The translations under genes were made by a program, and so were the position numbers. Below are positions 42,102 through 50,747 of a DNA stretch of 64,000 bases, piece after piece. Under the pieces are notes generated by a model that saw nothing but the letters and a program-made list of their open reading frames with translations, ran no database searches and had not been told where the DNA came from. The DNA comes from Chlorogloeopsis sp. ULAP01 (GTDB lineage: Bacteria > Cyanobacteriota > Cyanobacteriia > Cyanobacteriales > Nostocaceae): positions 1 through 64,000 of the forward strand of contig NZ_JAUDRH010000025.1 of the NCBI RefSeq assembly GCF_030381805.1. Direction: 5' to 3'. Every line of letters begins with the position of its first letter. Positions within the stretch are counted from its first letter, which is position 1.

Positions 42102-45100
42102 TCAGCTTGCCAAATTGTAGAACCCCAACTCTTTCAATGCTTGTTTGTCCTTCTTAAAATGCAGCACTCCTAGCGGCTTCCCGTTTAGAAATACCGCATC
42201 TGTTATTTTGGATGGTGGTACTTCTAGGCTAACTTTTCTATATTCTTGGTCGTTGAATATTTGACCTTGATAGTCATAATGATTAATTTTATTGATTTTA
42301 AGTAAATTGCCGTTGGGCAAAGATGCGATCGCAAATGCGTTTTCGTTACTGTCGGCGATAGTGGTTAGTTTGAGGTTGAGGGGATTGCCATCTTTAATAT
42401 AGTTAAAGCAGTCAAGTTGCTTAACTGAATCAGCATCCAGTTCTCCGAGTGTTTTATCATCAAGTTTAATTTTGACAGCATGATTTGGGACGCTGACTGT
42501 ACCAATCTCTAAAGTCACCGATTCGCCATTAAAAGTTTGTCCGGCACCTTGAAACTTCTTGATTTCTCGGATCGTAAACTCTACGGCTGATTTCCCTGTC
42601 ATAGAGATAGTAGCCTTCGCGGTGTAGGTTTCCCCTGGTACGATATTGGTTTGGGCATTAGTGCCAATTGGTAATTGTCCTGTTCTTGGCTCTAGCATGG
42701 CGAATTCTTTGTACTCACCGTCGCGGCTTTCTTGCACAAATATTAACCGTGAACCATAACGTTCATGCCCTGGAGGGTGATGGGAAGCTTTTATCTCGAT
42801 CGGGTATTTCTGTTGTGGATTCCAAACTTTATCCTTGAAATTGTTCGCTTCGCTGCCCAGTGTGCCTAATGTTAGTTGGGTAAATTGCAGCTGATTGAGC
42901 CTAGAGATGATTTCATCCCCAAACGCTGCAAATACAAAGTTTGGTATCTTTTTGGGGAATTGAGACTGAGATTGTTTACTCTCCAGTTCGTCTTGTCTAG
43001 CCGCACCGACATTCCACGCTGCTGCTGCTGATAATCTTTCTTGTTCTGGTATGCTGGCTCGAAATGCTTCTGCCATTTCATAAGCTTGTTGGAACATCAG
43101 CTTGGTTTGCCCTCGACTCAATTCTGGCTTGAGTTCAACAATTTTTGCGACAAGAGCAACCATTCCTGGCTTGAGGTTATAATCTTCCATGCTCAGGAGG
43201 CTTACTGTCCCCAATTTCCGATATAGGGGTTTGCCAGATTCGGTTTCACCATTGATTTGGGCGATCGCTAGTAATTTGTGAGGACGTTCTTTGGTTTGGT
43301 ATTTCTCATCAATTGCTTCTAGCTTCAAATTAATTGTCTGTGCCTTCCAGATGCCCGGATGCCCGTAACGAGTTAGGTTGGTAATTTCAATTTGCACTCC
43401 TTGCTGTGTTTGAACAAGGGCGGAGGGGCCTTGTTCCGTTTCCCGCCGCCTCTCCATTACTACTGCTGCATTGAACTTTTGGTCAAACTCATGTTTGGCA
43501 ACTATGGCAGCAAATCGTTGTTGGGGAGTAAATCCTACTGAGTTGAACAAATCCTGAAACTGAACAATTGGGCGTGATTCCAGTTGCGATTGTTGAAAAT
43601 ATTTATTAGTTTGGCTGATGATTAACTCGACTGGTGAAAATCCTGTAGGAGTAATGCCAGTATTGAGGTAAGCTGTTCTAGATTTTTTATCTTTAATATA
43701 ATTAACATCCCGATACAAATAGCGGCTATTTTCCCGAATTAAATTCATATCGGGTTTTTTAGCACTTTTGAATAAATCTACCGCTATTTGATTTTGATAA
43801 CACCCCTCTTCAATCATTACACGGTAAAGAAGGCGATTGACATCCATCGCTTGCTGGATGGTTTCGGGAGTTTGAGGCTCACTAGCTAGAGCTACAAATT
43901 CTTGCATATATGATTTGTACTCTGCCCTAATTGGTTTTAGCTTTTGATAATTTTCTTTTTCAACTCCCTTCGGGAGAGGGAACAGGGAACGGACGAACTG
44001 TTCCCCGTTGCCCGTTCCCTGTTCCCCGTTAAGTAAACTTTGATAGTGGCTTGATACTTTGTCTAAATATTCCGATTTTTGTTCAAGAGTACCGTAAGTT
44101 TTAAGGATTTCAATTTCCGATTCTAATGCTTCTAATGCTGTTACCTGATTATTAATCACCCCAACGCTGATACTATCGCTCATGTGAATGGCAATTTCTT
44201 CAAATGATGGCTGGGTTCCATCTTCCTTATAGAAAGACTGCTTTTTCAATTTAACTGTAGGAGCATAAGCATTTTCTCTTTGGTTTCTATACTCAGCTTC
44301 TGCTGTCAAGTTGGGGTACAAACTAGCTAATGCTACGCCGATACAGCCACCATCAAAATCTCGCCCCTGACGTTCTGATTCGGTTTCTAGTGGTGCTATT
44401 TCATTAGCCTCAAGTCTTGCCTTGAGGCGCTTGTGGTCTTCATCATTAACTACAATGATGCCCTTGAGATTTGTACCATCTGGTGCTAATCTGTCCTCAA
44501 CAAGCTTATTGGTTGAAACACATAAACCATTAGAATTCAGGAAGGGAGAGCGAAAGTTAAGAATTTTTTCTCCATTATCTAACCAGGGAACACAAATTTC
44601 TCCGTTCTTCAGTTTCTTAGATGGAATAATCATTCCTCGGTCGAAAGTCAAAGTTCTCCCAAGTGCAATATCTCGCCACTCGTTTTGTACGAATCTACTC
44701 AGTTCTTGTTTAACTTTCTCAGTTTCTAAAAGTTGATTATGTCCACCCATTAAGTCAGCTTTAATGAGTTTGTACATTAATAAATCGTCTTTTTGAGATT
44801 GATCGGGTTCTTCATCAGCTTCATCCTGAGTCAATATCTCTAATTGTTTAGTCAGTGAGCCATTAGTAACTTGCTTTGTAATTTCTTGTTGAAGCGATGC
44901 TTTATGCTCCTGGGTAAAAGTCTTTCGTTTTTCATACTTGTGACAGTAAAGCTCTGCTAATTTTCTAGGATCGTTTTGAACTAGAGCTAATTTCTGAGCT
45001 TGTGCCTCTAGCTCTTCAGCAAAATCTTTGATGCCTTGGGGAAATGAGGCTAGCAGTTGAGATATAGCAGTACGACCTCGTTCTGAAGAGGACTTTTCGC

Positions 45101-45533
45101 CTAACCATATTTTTTGTTGGTATAAACCCGGCTTGATTTGAGGTTTGCTTGGGCCAGCAGGATTATCTTTGTCTGTGCCTTTGAAGCTCGATAGGGGAAT
45201 TACTAGGTCGATTTTTGCCGTATTTTTAGAGTCTGTATATTTGATTATATCTAACTTATATGGTCTTAATGTTCCTTTCCCAAAGCGATATTTAGTATCT
45301 TCTCCATCAGTCTGTGTCCATCCAAATCGATACTGAATAACATGATAACTTTTATCTTTTTGTTCTTCTCTGTTAGTTAATCGATTATATAACTCAACTG
45401 AAATCTGTCCGTAGCAATCCCCTACTAATTTAAAAGCATCTTCTTTGTCAATTAATCCTCCATTCTCTCTATTAGAATCATCTATAACTAAAATATTTAA
45501 TTCTTCATGAAGTGAATTCTTACAGCTACCCAA
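42102..45533 (-). CDS. Large plasmid-type protein with possible two-barrel RNA polymerase-like motifs
   Basis: 1143 residues in this frame; the true N-terminus is in the fragment at 45497-45850, so the intact product is about 1,250. Motifs in the order expected of the double-psi-barrel RNA polymerase / QDE-1 / YonO superfamily: GKGTLRPY (85-92) and DLVIPLSSFKG (109-119), then ILNFRSPFLNSNG (Arg328-x-Pro330-x-Leu332, compare the beta-prime R-x-P-x-L), GIIVVNDED, then GRDFDGGCIGVA (Asp392, Asp394; third Asp of D-x-D-G-D is Gly396), and MSDSISVGVINNQ (451-463), like the helix after the DLDGD motif in RNA-dependent RNA polymerases. The C-terminal 600 residues are unrecognised (beta-rich, with ERYGSRLIFVQES and KIKLDDKTLGEL). 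Residues about 501-524 are translated tandem repeat. No named family known to me; polymerase link is inference. Confidence 0.5.
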   Translation of the reverse strand: MGSCKNSLHEELNILVIDDSNRENGGLIDKEDAFKLVGDCYGQISVELYNRLTNREEQKDKSYHVIQYRFGWTQTDGEDTKYRFGKGTLRPYKLDIIKYTDSKNTAKIDLVIPLSSFKGTDKDNPAGPSKPQIKPGLYQQKIWLGEKSSSERGRTAISQLLASFPQGIKDFAEELEAQAQKLALVQNDPRKLAELYCHKYEKRKTFTQEHKASLQQEITKQVTNGSLTKQLEILTQDEADEEPDQSQKDDLLMYKLIKADLMGGHNQLLETEKVKQELSRFVQNEWRDIALGRTLTFDRGMIIPSKKLKNGEICVPWLDNGEKILNFRSPFLNSNGLCVSTNKLVEDRLAPDGTNLKGIIVVNDEDHKRLKARLEANEIAPLETESERQGRDFDGGCIGVALASLYPNLTAEAEYRNQRENAYAPTVKLKKQSFYKEDGTQPSFEEIAIHMSDSISVGVINNQVTALEALESEIEILKTYGTLEQKSEYLDKVSSHYQSLLNGEQGTGNGEQFVRSLFPLPKGVEKENYQKLKPIRAEYKSYMQEFVALASEPQTPETIQQAMDVNRLLYRVMIEEGCYQNQIAVDLFKSAKKPDMNLIRENSRYLYRDVNYIKDKKSRTAYLNTGITPTGFSPVELIISQTNKYFQQSQLESRPIVQFQDLFNSVGFTPQQRFAAIVAKHEFDQKFNAAVVMERRRETEQGPSALVQTQQGVQIEITNLTRYGHPGIWKAQTINLKLEAIDEKYQTKERPHKLLAIAQINGETESGKPLYRKLGTVSLLSMEDYNLKPGMVALVAKIVELKPELSRGQTKLMFQQAYEMAEAFRASIPEQERLSAAAAWNVGAARQDELESKQSQSQFPKKIPNFVFAAFGDEIISRLNQLQFTQLTLGTLGSEANNFKDKVWNPQQKYPIEIKASHHPPGHERYGSRLIFVQESRDGEYKEFAMLEPRTGQLPIGTNAQTNIVPGETYTAKATISMTGKSAVEFTIREIKKFQGAGQTFNGESVTLEIGTVSVPNHAVKIKLDDKTLGELDADSVKQLDCFNYIKDGNPLNLKLTTIADSNENAFAIASLPNGNLLKINKINHYDYQGQIFNDQEYRKVSLEVPPSKITDAVFLNGKPLGVLHFKKDKQALKELGFYNLAS
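43963..44030. repeat. Tandem/inverted short repeat inside a reading frame
   Basis: CTCCCTTCGGGAGAGGG hairpin next to GTTCCC/CGTTCCCTG units and their complements (GGGAACAGGGAACGG ... CCCGTTCCCTGTTCCCC). Typically intergenic in Nostocales, but here it keeps the large gene's frame open, coding NGEQGTGNGEQFVRSLFPLP. Confidence 0.7.
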
Positions 45534-45850
45534 AAAATCGAACCGTAAGCACCTCGGTCTTTTCTATCGGGACATAAGGAATCAATTACTTCTAAACATT
45601 CTGGTTCCCCATAAAGCAATCGAGTTTTAGAGGATAATAAGAGAGTATGTCCATGCGGATGATTTTTTAAATCTGATAGTGTACTATATTCATCTATATG
45701 ACCAAAGGAAAATTTCTGATTTGGAAAGAAAAACTCTAGGAGAGTGTTATCTAACTTTTCAGTTAAAATTGATTGAGGATTCTTGTTATCACCATCAGTA
45801 TGAATCCATTGATTTAGTCGAGTATCAAAGTGCTTAAATTCAAGAGACAT
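45497..45850 (-). pseudogene. Frameshifted N-terminal part of the large polymerase-like gene
   Basis: Starts MSLEFKHFDTRLNQWIHTDG; contains HTLLLSSKTRLLYGEPECLE and ends GAYGSIFWVAVRIHFMKN. The T-run (A-run on the plus strand, 45532-45537) has six bases; with seven the frame continues AYGSIFLGSCKNSLHEELNI into the 42102-45533 frame. The downstream frame has no ribosome site at its first Met, so the two are almost certainly one gene, about 1,250 codons. Could be a real frameshift, transcriptional slippage on the T-run, or a sequencing indel. Divergent from the gene at 45890 with a 39-base spacer. Confidence 0.75.
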
Positions 45851-45889
45851 AGTTTGATTTAAGTATTGAAAATTTTTCAGGAGTTAAAT

Positions 45890-46420
45890 ATGTCAAGAAT
45901 TAAACGTTGGATAAATATGCACGGTAAGGAATTTAATCCAGATGGAAGTTTAAAATACCAAGCCAGAGAACAAATGCTGTCCAGAGGAATGAGTAATGCA
46001 GCAATCGATGACTATGCTCGTAGGCTAAAAATCAAATATGACAAGTGGAAACATCTAGATGAAACCGATCCCAAACCTTGGCCTGTCTACACTGCATATG
46101 ATTTCTTCACAGCAGAAGAAAAACAACAGTTTAACCCAGATGGATCTGTGCGAAGAGAATATGTAGAATCTGCACTTCGCAGTGGTATCAGCCAGGGATG
46201 GTTAGAAGAAATGGAACGACGTAAGAAACTTGAGGTCGATAATTATAATGCAGTGTCTGCCCGATATGCAGAGCAAGGCATCAACTTTGGCTCTGAACAA
46301 ATGCAACTCATACTTGCTGCCAGCACAACATACGTGCAACGCCGCAAGGAAATGGAAGTAGATATGCGTAACTGTGAACCTGCCGACAGCTTACCTTTCG
46401 ACAAAGACACGCCATACTAG
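45890..46420 (+). CDS. Hypothetical protein with duplicated FNPDGS motif (176 aa)
   Basis: Start at ATG 45890 with CAGGAG six bases ahead (an ATG at 45866 is in frame but lacks a site). Two similar segments: HGKEFNPDGSLKYQAREQML (near 10-29) and EEKQQFNPDGSVRREYVESA (about 75-94), each followed by a helix with S/R-G-[MI]-S, so the protein may be two copies of a small helical unit. Strongly charged, no membrane segment. Divergent from the large gene, sharing a very short promoter region with it, which suggests joint control. Not recognised. Confidence 0.65.
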   Translation: MSRIKRWINMHGKEFNPDGSLKYQAREQMLSRGMSNAAIDDYARRLKIKYDKWKHLDETDPKPWPVYTAYDFFTAEEKQQFNPDGSVRREYVESALRSGISQGWLEEMERRKKLEVDNYNAVSARYAEQGINFGSEQMQLILAASTTYVQRRKEMEVDMRNCEPADSLPFDKDTPY

Positions 46421-46564
46421 GCAAGCTCTACAAATCACCAAGAGTGCTGCTTAATAAAAAGGGTATGGGGGGTAGGGAAAGACGTGATTCACGATTCTTC
46501 ACTATACCCAACACCCAACACCCTGTTCTTTCGCCCTGCTCCTCTCATTCTTCATCCTCATACC

Positions 46565-46939
46565 CTATTCACTGTTTTTAGTTAACTCTTGATGTGCAGT
46601 AGCTGCTTGCAATTCTCCCTTCACCTTGAACACGCCATTGAAGAATGCAATCAGTCCCAAAATTGCAAAGGCTGTCACAACTACCCTTTGCAAAGAATTA
46701 AATGTAGCTTGTTCTTTTTTTTGTTGGAGTTGAAGTTTGTACAATTGTTGTTCAACTGCCTTATCTCTGAAAAAATGTAAAGCTTGCATACATTGAGAAG
46801 TATCTTCGCCTCTTTGCACTTTTTGGCAGAGTAAAATTTCCAACGATTCTTTGCGACGCTCCAGAGTGGTTAAGTCCAGAGTTACAAGTTTTTCTGATGG
46901 ATGTCTATCATCAAGAGTTTTCAACTGTAATTGTTCCAT
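46565..46939 (-). CDS. Small coiled-coil membrane protein (124 aa)
   Basis: N-terminal 70 residues are a charged helix (LTTLERRKESLEILLCQKVQ, QQLYKLQLQQKKEQA), then one membrane segment (VVVTAFAILGLIAFFNGVF, about 86-104) and a short polar tail. No family recognised. Starts MEQLQLKTLDDRHPSEKLVT. Stands alone; the flanking DNA is repeat-rich. Confidence 0.6.
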   Translation of the reverse strand: MEQLQLKTLDDRHPSEKLVTLDLTTLERRKESLEILLCQKVQRGEDTSQCMQALHFFRDKAVEQQLYKLQLQQKKEQATFNSLQRVVVTAFAILGLIAFFNGVFKVKGELQAATAHQELTKNSE

Positions 46940-47328
46940 TTTTTTCTGTTTCTGTTGTAGTAAGGGTGCAGAAAAGTTTTCTACACCCGAAATAAGAGCA
47001 AAGCGAAAAGGAAGGCGTATCTATACACAACGCAGAGTTTAGCCGCTTTGTCCTCAAAAAAACAATCGCCAAGAGTCATCCTTTCCCTAGTACTTTTGGC
47101 GACGGTCGTGGGGAGATCTTGAGGCAGGGGGAGGGGGCAGGGAGCAGGGGGAGAAAGAGTTTTCATTTCAGGTTTTTGCACAAATGCGGGATTTATAACT
47201 AATCAGCCGGACATGATATTATCGCTCCTGACCTACTCTTTTCTCTGATGAATTAGCCCTACCCTGCCCCCTGCACCTCTGCTTCCCTTATCAACTTTTG
47301 AACGTGGAAATCCAAATCTTCAGGCATA
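46940..47328. other. Repeat-rich intergenic region
   Basis: GGCAGGGGGAGGGGGCAGGGAGCAGG (about 47123-47148, described here only by position) and its CCTGCCCCCTGC partner near 47263-47275 form an imperfect long inverted pair of purine-rich repeats. A 66-codon minus-strand frame across it is not called. Confidence 0.4.
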
Positions 47329-47727
47329 TTAATTAGAAGTAAGTATCAATTCTTTGCGCTTGGTCGAGTTCACTATCTTCATTAAGTGCTGATTGAGATA
47401 GCTTTGGGCTGAGATATACAGTCTTTCCCAAATCTCTGGATTGCGACAGATTTTGCTGCCAATTGTATTACCTGCTGTTTTTTGCGATACTAAGTATTTA
47501 CGGTAATAAGTACTCCACAAATGTTGGAGAAAACTTTCTGCAAATTCCTCGAAAGGGATAATCCAGTTATACTGCTCGTCCAGAAATACTCGATATGATG
47601 CGATGATTGGTAGTGCAAGGTCAGCCGGCAAGTCAACGGGAAATGTATCTACGTGAGCAGTCGCGATCATACAGTCTGGGCTGGCATTAATATAGTTGTC
47701 TACTTTTAGATTCCAAGTTTTTGGCAT
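47329..47727 (-). CDS. Hypothetical protein (132 aa)
   Basis: Starts MPKTWNLKVDNYINASPDCM; contains PIIASYRVFLDEQYNWIIPF then EEFAESFLQHLWSTYYRKYL, a helix-rich, aromatic-rich soluble protein with even composition, so likely real. No family recognised. Isolated, with no same-strand partner within 350 bases. Confidence 0.55.
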   Translation of the reverse strand: MPKTWNLKVDNYINASPDCMIATAHVDTFPVDLPADLALPIIASYRVFLDEQYNWIIPFEEFAESFLQHLWSTYYRKYLVSQKTAGNTIGSKICRNPEIWERLYISAQSYLNQHLMKIVNSTKRKELILTSN

Positions 47728-48777
47728 AGTTTATTTTTGATGATAGTCAATTGATATTAATCCTGTAGCATATTTTGAATTACTGCTATTTTGAGATTTA
47801 CAAACTTTATAGTACACTTGTCCTATGCAAAAACACGGTGTTTGAGGATCAAAACTCCTCCCTTAAAAAAGGAGTTTCGATCTTCCACCGAAGGCGATCG
47901 CTTGTAGCCTGCAAGAATATACTAGTAACTATACTTAGTATGATGCGAAATAAATTACTTTATTGGGAGAGATGGCTCTATTCTAAGAGAGGCTAGAAGT
48001 GCAAAAGCAACTAAAATCAAGCTTGGTTTCTGTTTGAATTGTTGTTTTTTACGTTTGATTTGTATATGCAAATTTTCTCCACACTTTACCCTAATAGAGC
48101 TACTTACAGCAGCCAACCGTTGTGTAATCAAGGAAACAGCATTAACTAAACGAAAATAAAGGAATCCTGCTTTACGCATTACTTACAAAACCCCCACTAT
48201 TTGAGAAAATTGAAGAAGAAGTCAGAAGACAGAATACCTGCGGTAGGCGCGATAGCGACTTCTGTAAGTAGTCGCTACGCGCCTACAGAATTCAGAATCA
48301 ATTGGATGGGGATTCAAACCCCAAGACGAGTCCGCGGCTTCGTACAAGAGCCATTCTGACCGGAGGCGGAGCGTCTCCGGCTCCGCTCTGACTCCTGAGT
48401 TCTTTTATTAAATTTTGACCCTACTTTTTCAATAAGAATTTAAAAATTATCCAAAGAACTTCGCTTTTTACTGAAATTGCTTCATCTGCAAAATTTAAGC
48501 GTATTTCCTCATGTTTTGTGTCACAAAGAAGATTACAAATTGAAGAAGAATGCAGAATTCTGAATTCCGAATTCCGAATTGACTTCTGACTCCTTAAATA
48601 ATAGGCGATTACCTCTTACTGGAACTATTAACTATCAAAATTGCAAGTTTAAATATTTGTGATTTGTGAAGTTATAAACCGGATCTAGTCACAAACTTAT
48701 CCGGTGTATACTATTGTGCTTTTCTAGGCAAAACTGCGTCAAAAATTACATCTAAATTCCTTCTATAGAGAAACATC
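47728..48777. other. Long intergenic region with several interspersed repeats
   Basis: About 1 kb without a supported gene. TAGGCGCGATAGCGAC (48244-48259) pairs with GTCGCTACGCGCCTA (48271-48285); a GC-rich hairpin set lies near 48360-48390 (GGAGCGTCTCCGGCTCC); GGGGATTCAAACCCC near 48309-48323 looks like a tRNA T-arm but no cloverleaf surrounds it; CTGAATTCCGAATTCCGAATT at about 48561-48581 is a short tandem. A 74-codon minus-strand frame (47955-48179) has a basic, unlikely composition. The last 150 bases probably hold the promoter of 48778. Confidence 0.45.
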
Positions 48778-49524
48778 ATGAGCCAAAAATTAATCATTCA
48801 AGATTTAATAATTATCATCGCTGCCAAAAACCATTCACCCTCTATTTTGAACCCTGATTTTCTCAAGTACAGCGGTATCGTTGCCAAAGATTGGAATTTA
48901 GCACGAGCGCCAATTTATACCCAAAGTTTTGCTCGGTTGGATTTCAGTAATGGTATTACCATTATTGCCGAACCTAACCGAGTAATGTTTATGGAATCGA
49001 TGGCTGACAAGAAAATCGATTCGCTTCAAATTCCAGAAATTGCTCGCAAATACGTGCAAGCCTTACCTAATATGGAATTTGAGGGTGTAGGCATTAATCC
49101 TAGAGGATACGCCTCCTTTGCTGGTTCTGGTGATGCAGCTCGGCAGTATATGTCAGAAACACTGCTATCACCAGGAGCATGGCAAGAAGAGGGCGAAGAA
49201 CCGATGCGAGCTTCACTCAACTTAGTTTATAAATTTAAACGTGCTCCCTTGTACTTAAGTGTCACTGAAGCAGCATTACGGCAAGAAGACGAAACAACCA
49301 CTCCGATTGTGATGTTTAGTGGTAGTTTTAGCTATGAGTTGACTGGTGAAACAGCAGAAAAACTCACTACTTTACATCAAGCTATTGACAATTGGCAAAC
49401 AGATTTGTCTACTTACTCTAACATTATTAATAACAAGTTTCTCGCTAACATGGCTTCTAGCACCGATATGGTTTCAGATACCGCAGCAGTTCCAGATTTA
49501 TTTGCGATGAGTGCTACTGCTTAA
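48778..49524 (+). CDS. Hypothetical protein (248 aa)
   Basis: Starts MSQKLIIQDLIIIIAAKNHS. The pattern of a strand-helix domain with FARLDFSNGITIIAEPNRVM, ADKKIDSLQIPEIARKYVQA and EFEGVGINPRGYASF, then APLYLSVTEAALR and IVMFSGSFSYELTG, loosely recalls two-repeat ferredoxin-like proteins of the TIGR04255 kind, but I cannot confirm this. Soluble, no signal peptide. Followed by a perfect 21-bp inverted repeat and then, 264 bases on, the giant surface-protein gene. Confidence 0.6.
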   Translation: MSQKLIIQDLIIIIAAKNHSPSILNPDFLKYSGIVAKDWNLARAPIYTQSFARLDFSNGITIIAEPNRVMFMESMADKKIDSLQIPEIARKYVQALPNMEFEGVGINPRGYASFAGSGDAARQYMSETLLSPGAWQEEGEEPMRASLNLVYKFKRAPLYLSVTEAALRQEDETTTPIVMFSGSFSYELTGETAEKLTTLHQAIDNWQTDLSTYSNIINNKFLANMASSTDMVSDTAAVPDLFAMSATA

Positions 49525-49533
49525 ATATTGCAG

Positions 49534-49584
49534 ATTCACTCTCATTAGCTATTAGCCAACAGTTAATAGCTAATGAGAGTGAAT
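49534..49584. terminator. Perfect 21-bp inverted repeat downstream of a gene
   Basis: ATTCACTCTCATTAGCTATTA-type left arm (49534-49554) and its exact complement (49564-49584) enclose a 9-base loop (GCCAACAGT). It begins 10 bases after the stop at 49524. Position suggests a transcript end or 3' protective hairpin; there is no T-run, and the unusual length of perfect pairing could also mark a former element. Confidence 0.55.
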
Positions 49585-49787
49585 AGCATTATTCACAATC
49601 TCTGGGGAATTGTATTTCAATCGCGAGACTATAAATATTTTGGTATTTTGGCGGACAGAGTACTCTATCTGCCATTTGCCGCACTTATAAATATTCTGTG
49701 TTCGGGATTTCTCAAGCTCTAAAAAAGAGCATTTTTTAACAAATAACTACTTTCTTTAAAAATTCATTGTTTTGATCAGAGGTTTAT

Positions 49788-50747
49788 ATGTCAGGGATGA
49801 ATGAGATTTTTCCGACCTCCGACTCATTGTTGTCGAATGATGGATTCACAACGCCCATAATTGTGGACCCGTTTAACTTAGGTCAAGAAAAAGGAATTTC
49901 TCCAATAAATCCCTCGACAGCACCAGTTGGTTCTCCCAGCACAGACTTATTAATTAATACTTCTAAATATTCAACTTCTTTTGTAGAGCAACCCGACACT
50001 GTAACTCCAGGTCTGTTGTCAAAAGAACCAAACTCAATTGGCACTTCAACCACTAACTTTGATCCCCTAACAGGAGTTTCAGGCAACGAACCGTTAATTG
50101 GCTATTTGAGTGATGATGTGGAAACCTTAAGCTTTCCACTTATCCCTTTATCTTCTAGTGATGCAGAGGCAACAAACAAAACCCAGCAGCAGGCTGACTC
50201 TCATATCAGCACCATGAGTGTGCCCTCAGAGACTAGTTACCTGACTTCTAATCATCAATTAACAGATCCCATCTTAGAAATTTTCCGTACAGAGGCGATC
50301 GCGCGTTGGGCAAGTTTGGGCATCTCTGACGCAGACAAAGACATTCTCAATAACGTCAAACTCTTAATTACAGATTTACCCGGTTATAAACTGGGTTTGA
50401 CCGAGGATTACGTCGTTACGATTGACACTAATGCTGCGGGTACTGGATGGTTTATCGATGCTACTCCTGCTGACGATAGTGAGTTCAGTAATATTGTTTC
50501 GGCAAGCGAGTTACGAGCTAGTGAAATCGATCCAGCCTTTGGACGTGTAGACCTGCTGACGGTAATAACTCACGAGTTCGGGCACGTACTTGGTCTGGAA
50601 CACCTAAATGGCGACCAGGTAATGAATGCAACATTACCTCTGGGAACTCGACGCCTGCCAATAGAGGAGAATTTAAGTTTTACTCAAGCGGATAAACCTG
50701 TAAATGAAGCAGTAGAGTTAAGTTTACCCACAATTTCTGCTTATTGA
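49788..50747 (+). CDS. Giant surface protein, N-terminal part: matrixin-like zinc metalloprotease domain
   Basis: 319 residues to a stop at 50747. Start supported by CAGAGG five bases before ATG. No classical signal peptide; the first 160 residues are Ser/Thr/Pro-rich linker. The metalloprotease domain has the zincin motif His262-Glu-x-x-His266-x-x-Gly-x-x-His272 (HEFGHVLGLEH) and a Met-turn candidate (QVMNATLP), followed by LGTRRLP as in related giant Nostocales proteins. The frame then ends TISAY-stop, but the +1 frame from 50722 continues with a domain that normally follows, without any start codon, so this is one gene with a frameshift at about 50740-50746. Likely exported, possibly by a type I system, for cell-surface or extracellular function. 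Confidence 0.75.
   Translation: MSGMNEIFPTSDSLLSNDGFTTPIIVDPFNLGQEKGISPINPSTAPVGSPSTDLLINTSKYSTSFVEQPDTVTPGLLSKEPNSIGTSTTNFDPLTGVSGNEPLIGYLSDDVETLSFPLIPLSSSDAEATNKTQQQADSHISTMSVPSETSYLTSNHQLTDPILEIFRTEAIARWASLGISDADKDILNNVKLLITDLPGYKLGLTEDYVVTIDTNAAGTGWFIDATPADDSEFSNIVSASELRASEIDPAFGRVDLLTVITHEFGHVLGLEHLNGDQVMNATLPLGTRRLPIEENLSFTQADKPVNEAVELSLPTISAY

Noticed and set aside
46981..47181. 66-codon minus-strand frame
   Set aside because: Built largely on purine-rich tandem repeat DNA; Pro-rich translation is an artefact.
47955..48179. 74-codon minus-strand frame
   Set aside because: Very basic, low-complexity stretch and no ribosome site; not convincing, though a small basic protein cannot be ruled out.
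48295..48370. tRNA-like GGGGATTCAAACCCC arm
   Set aside because: No acceptor stem or anticodon arm can be folded around it; part of a dispersed repeat.
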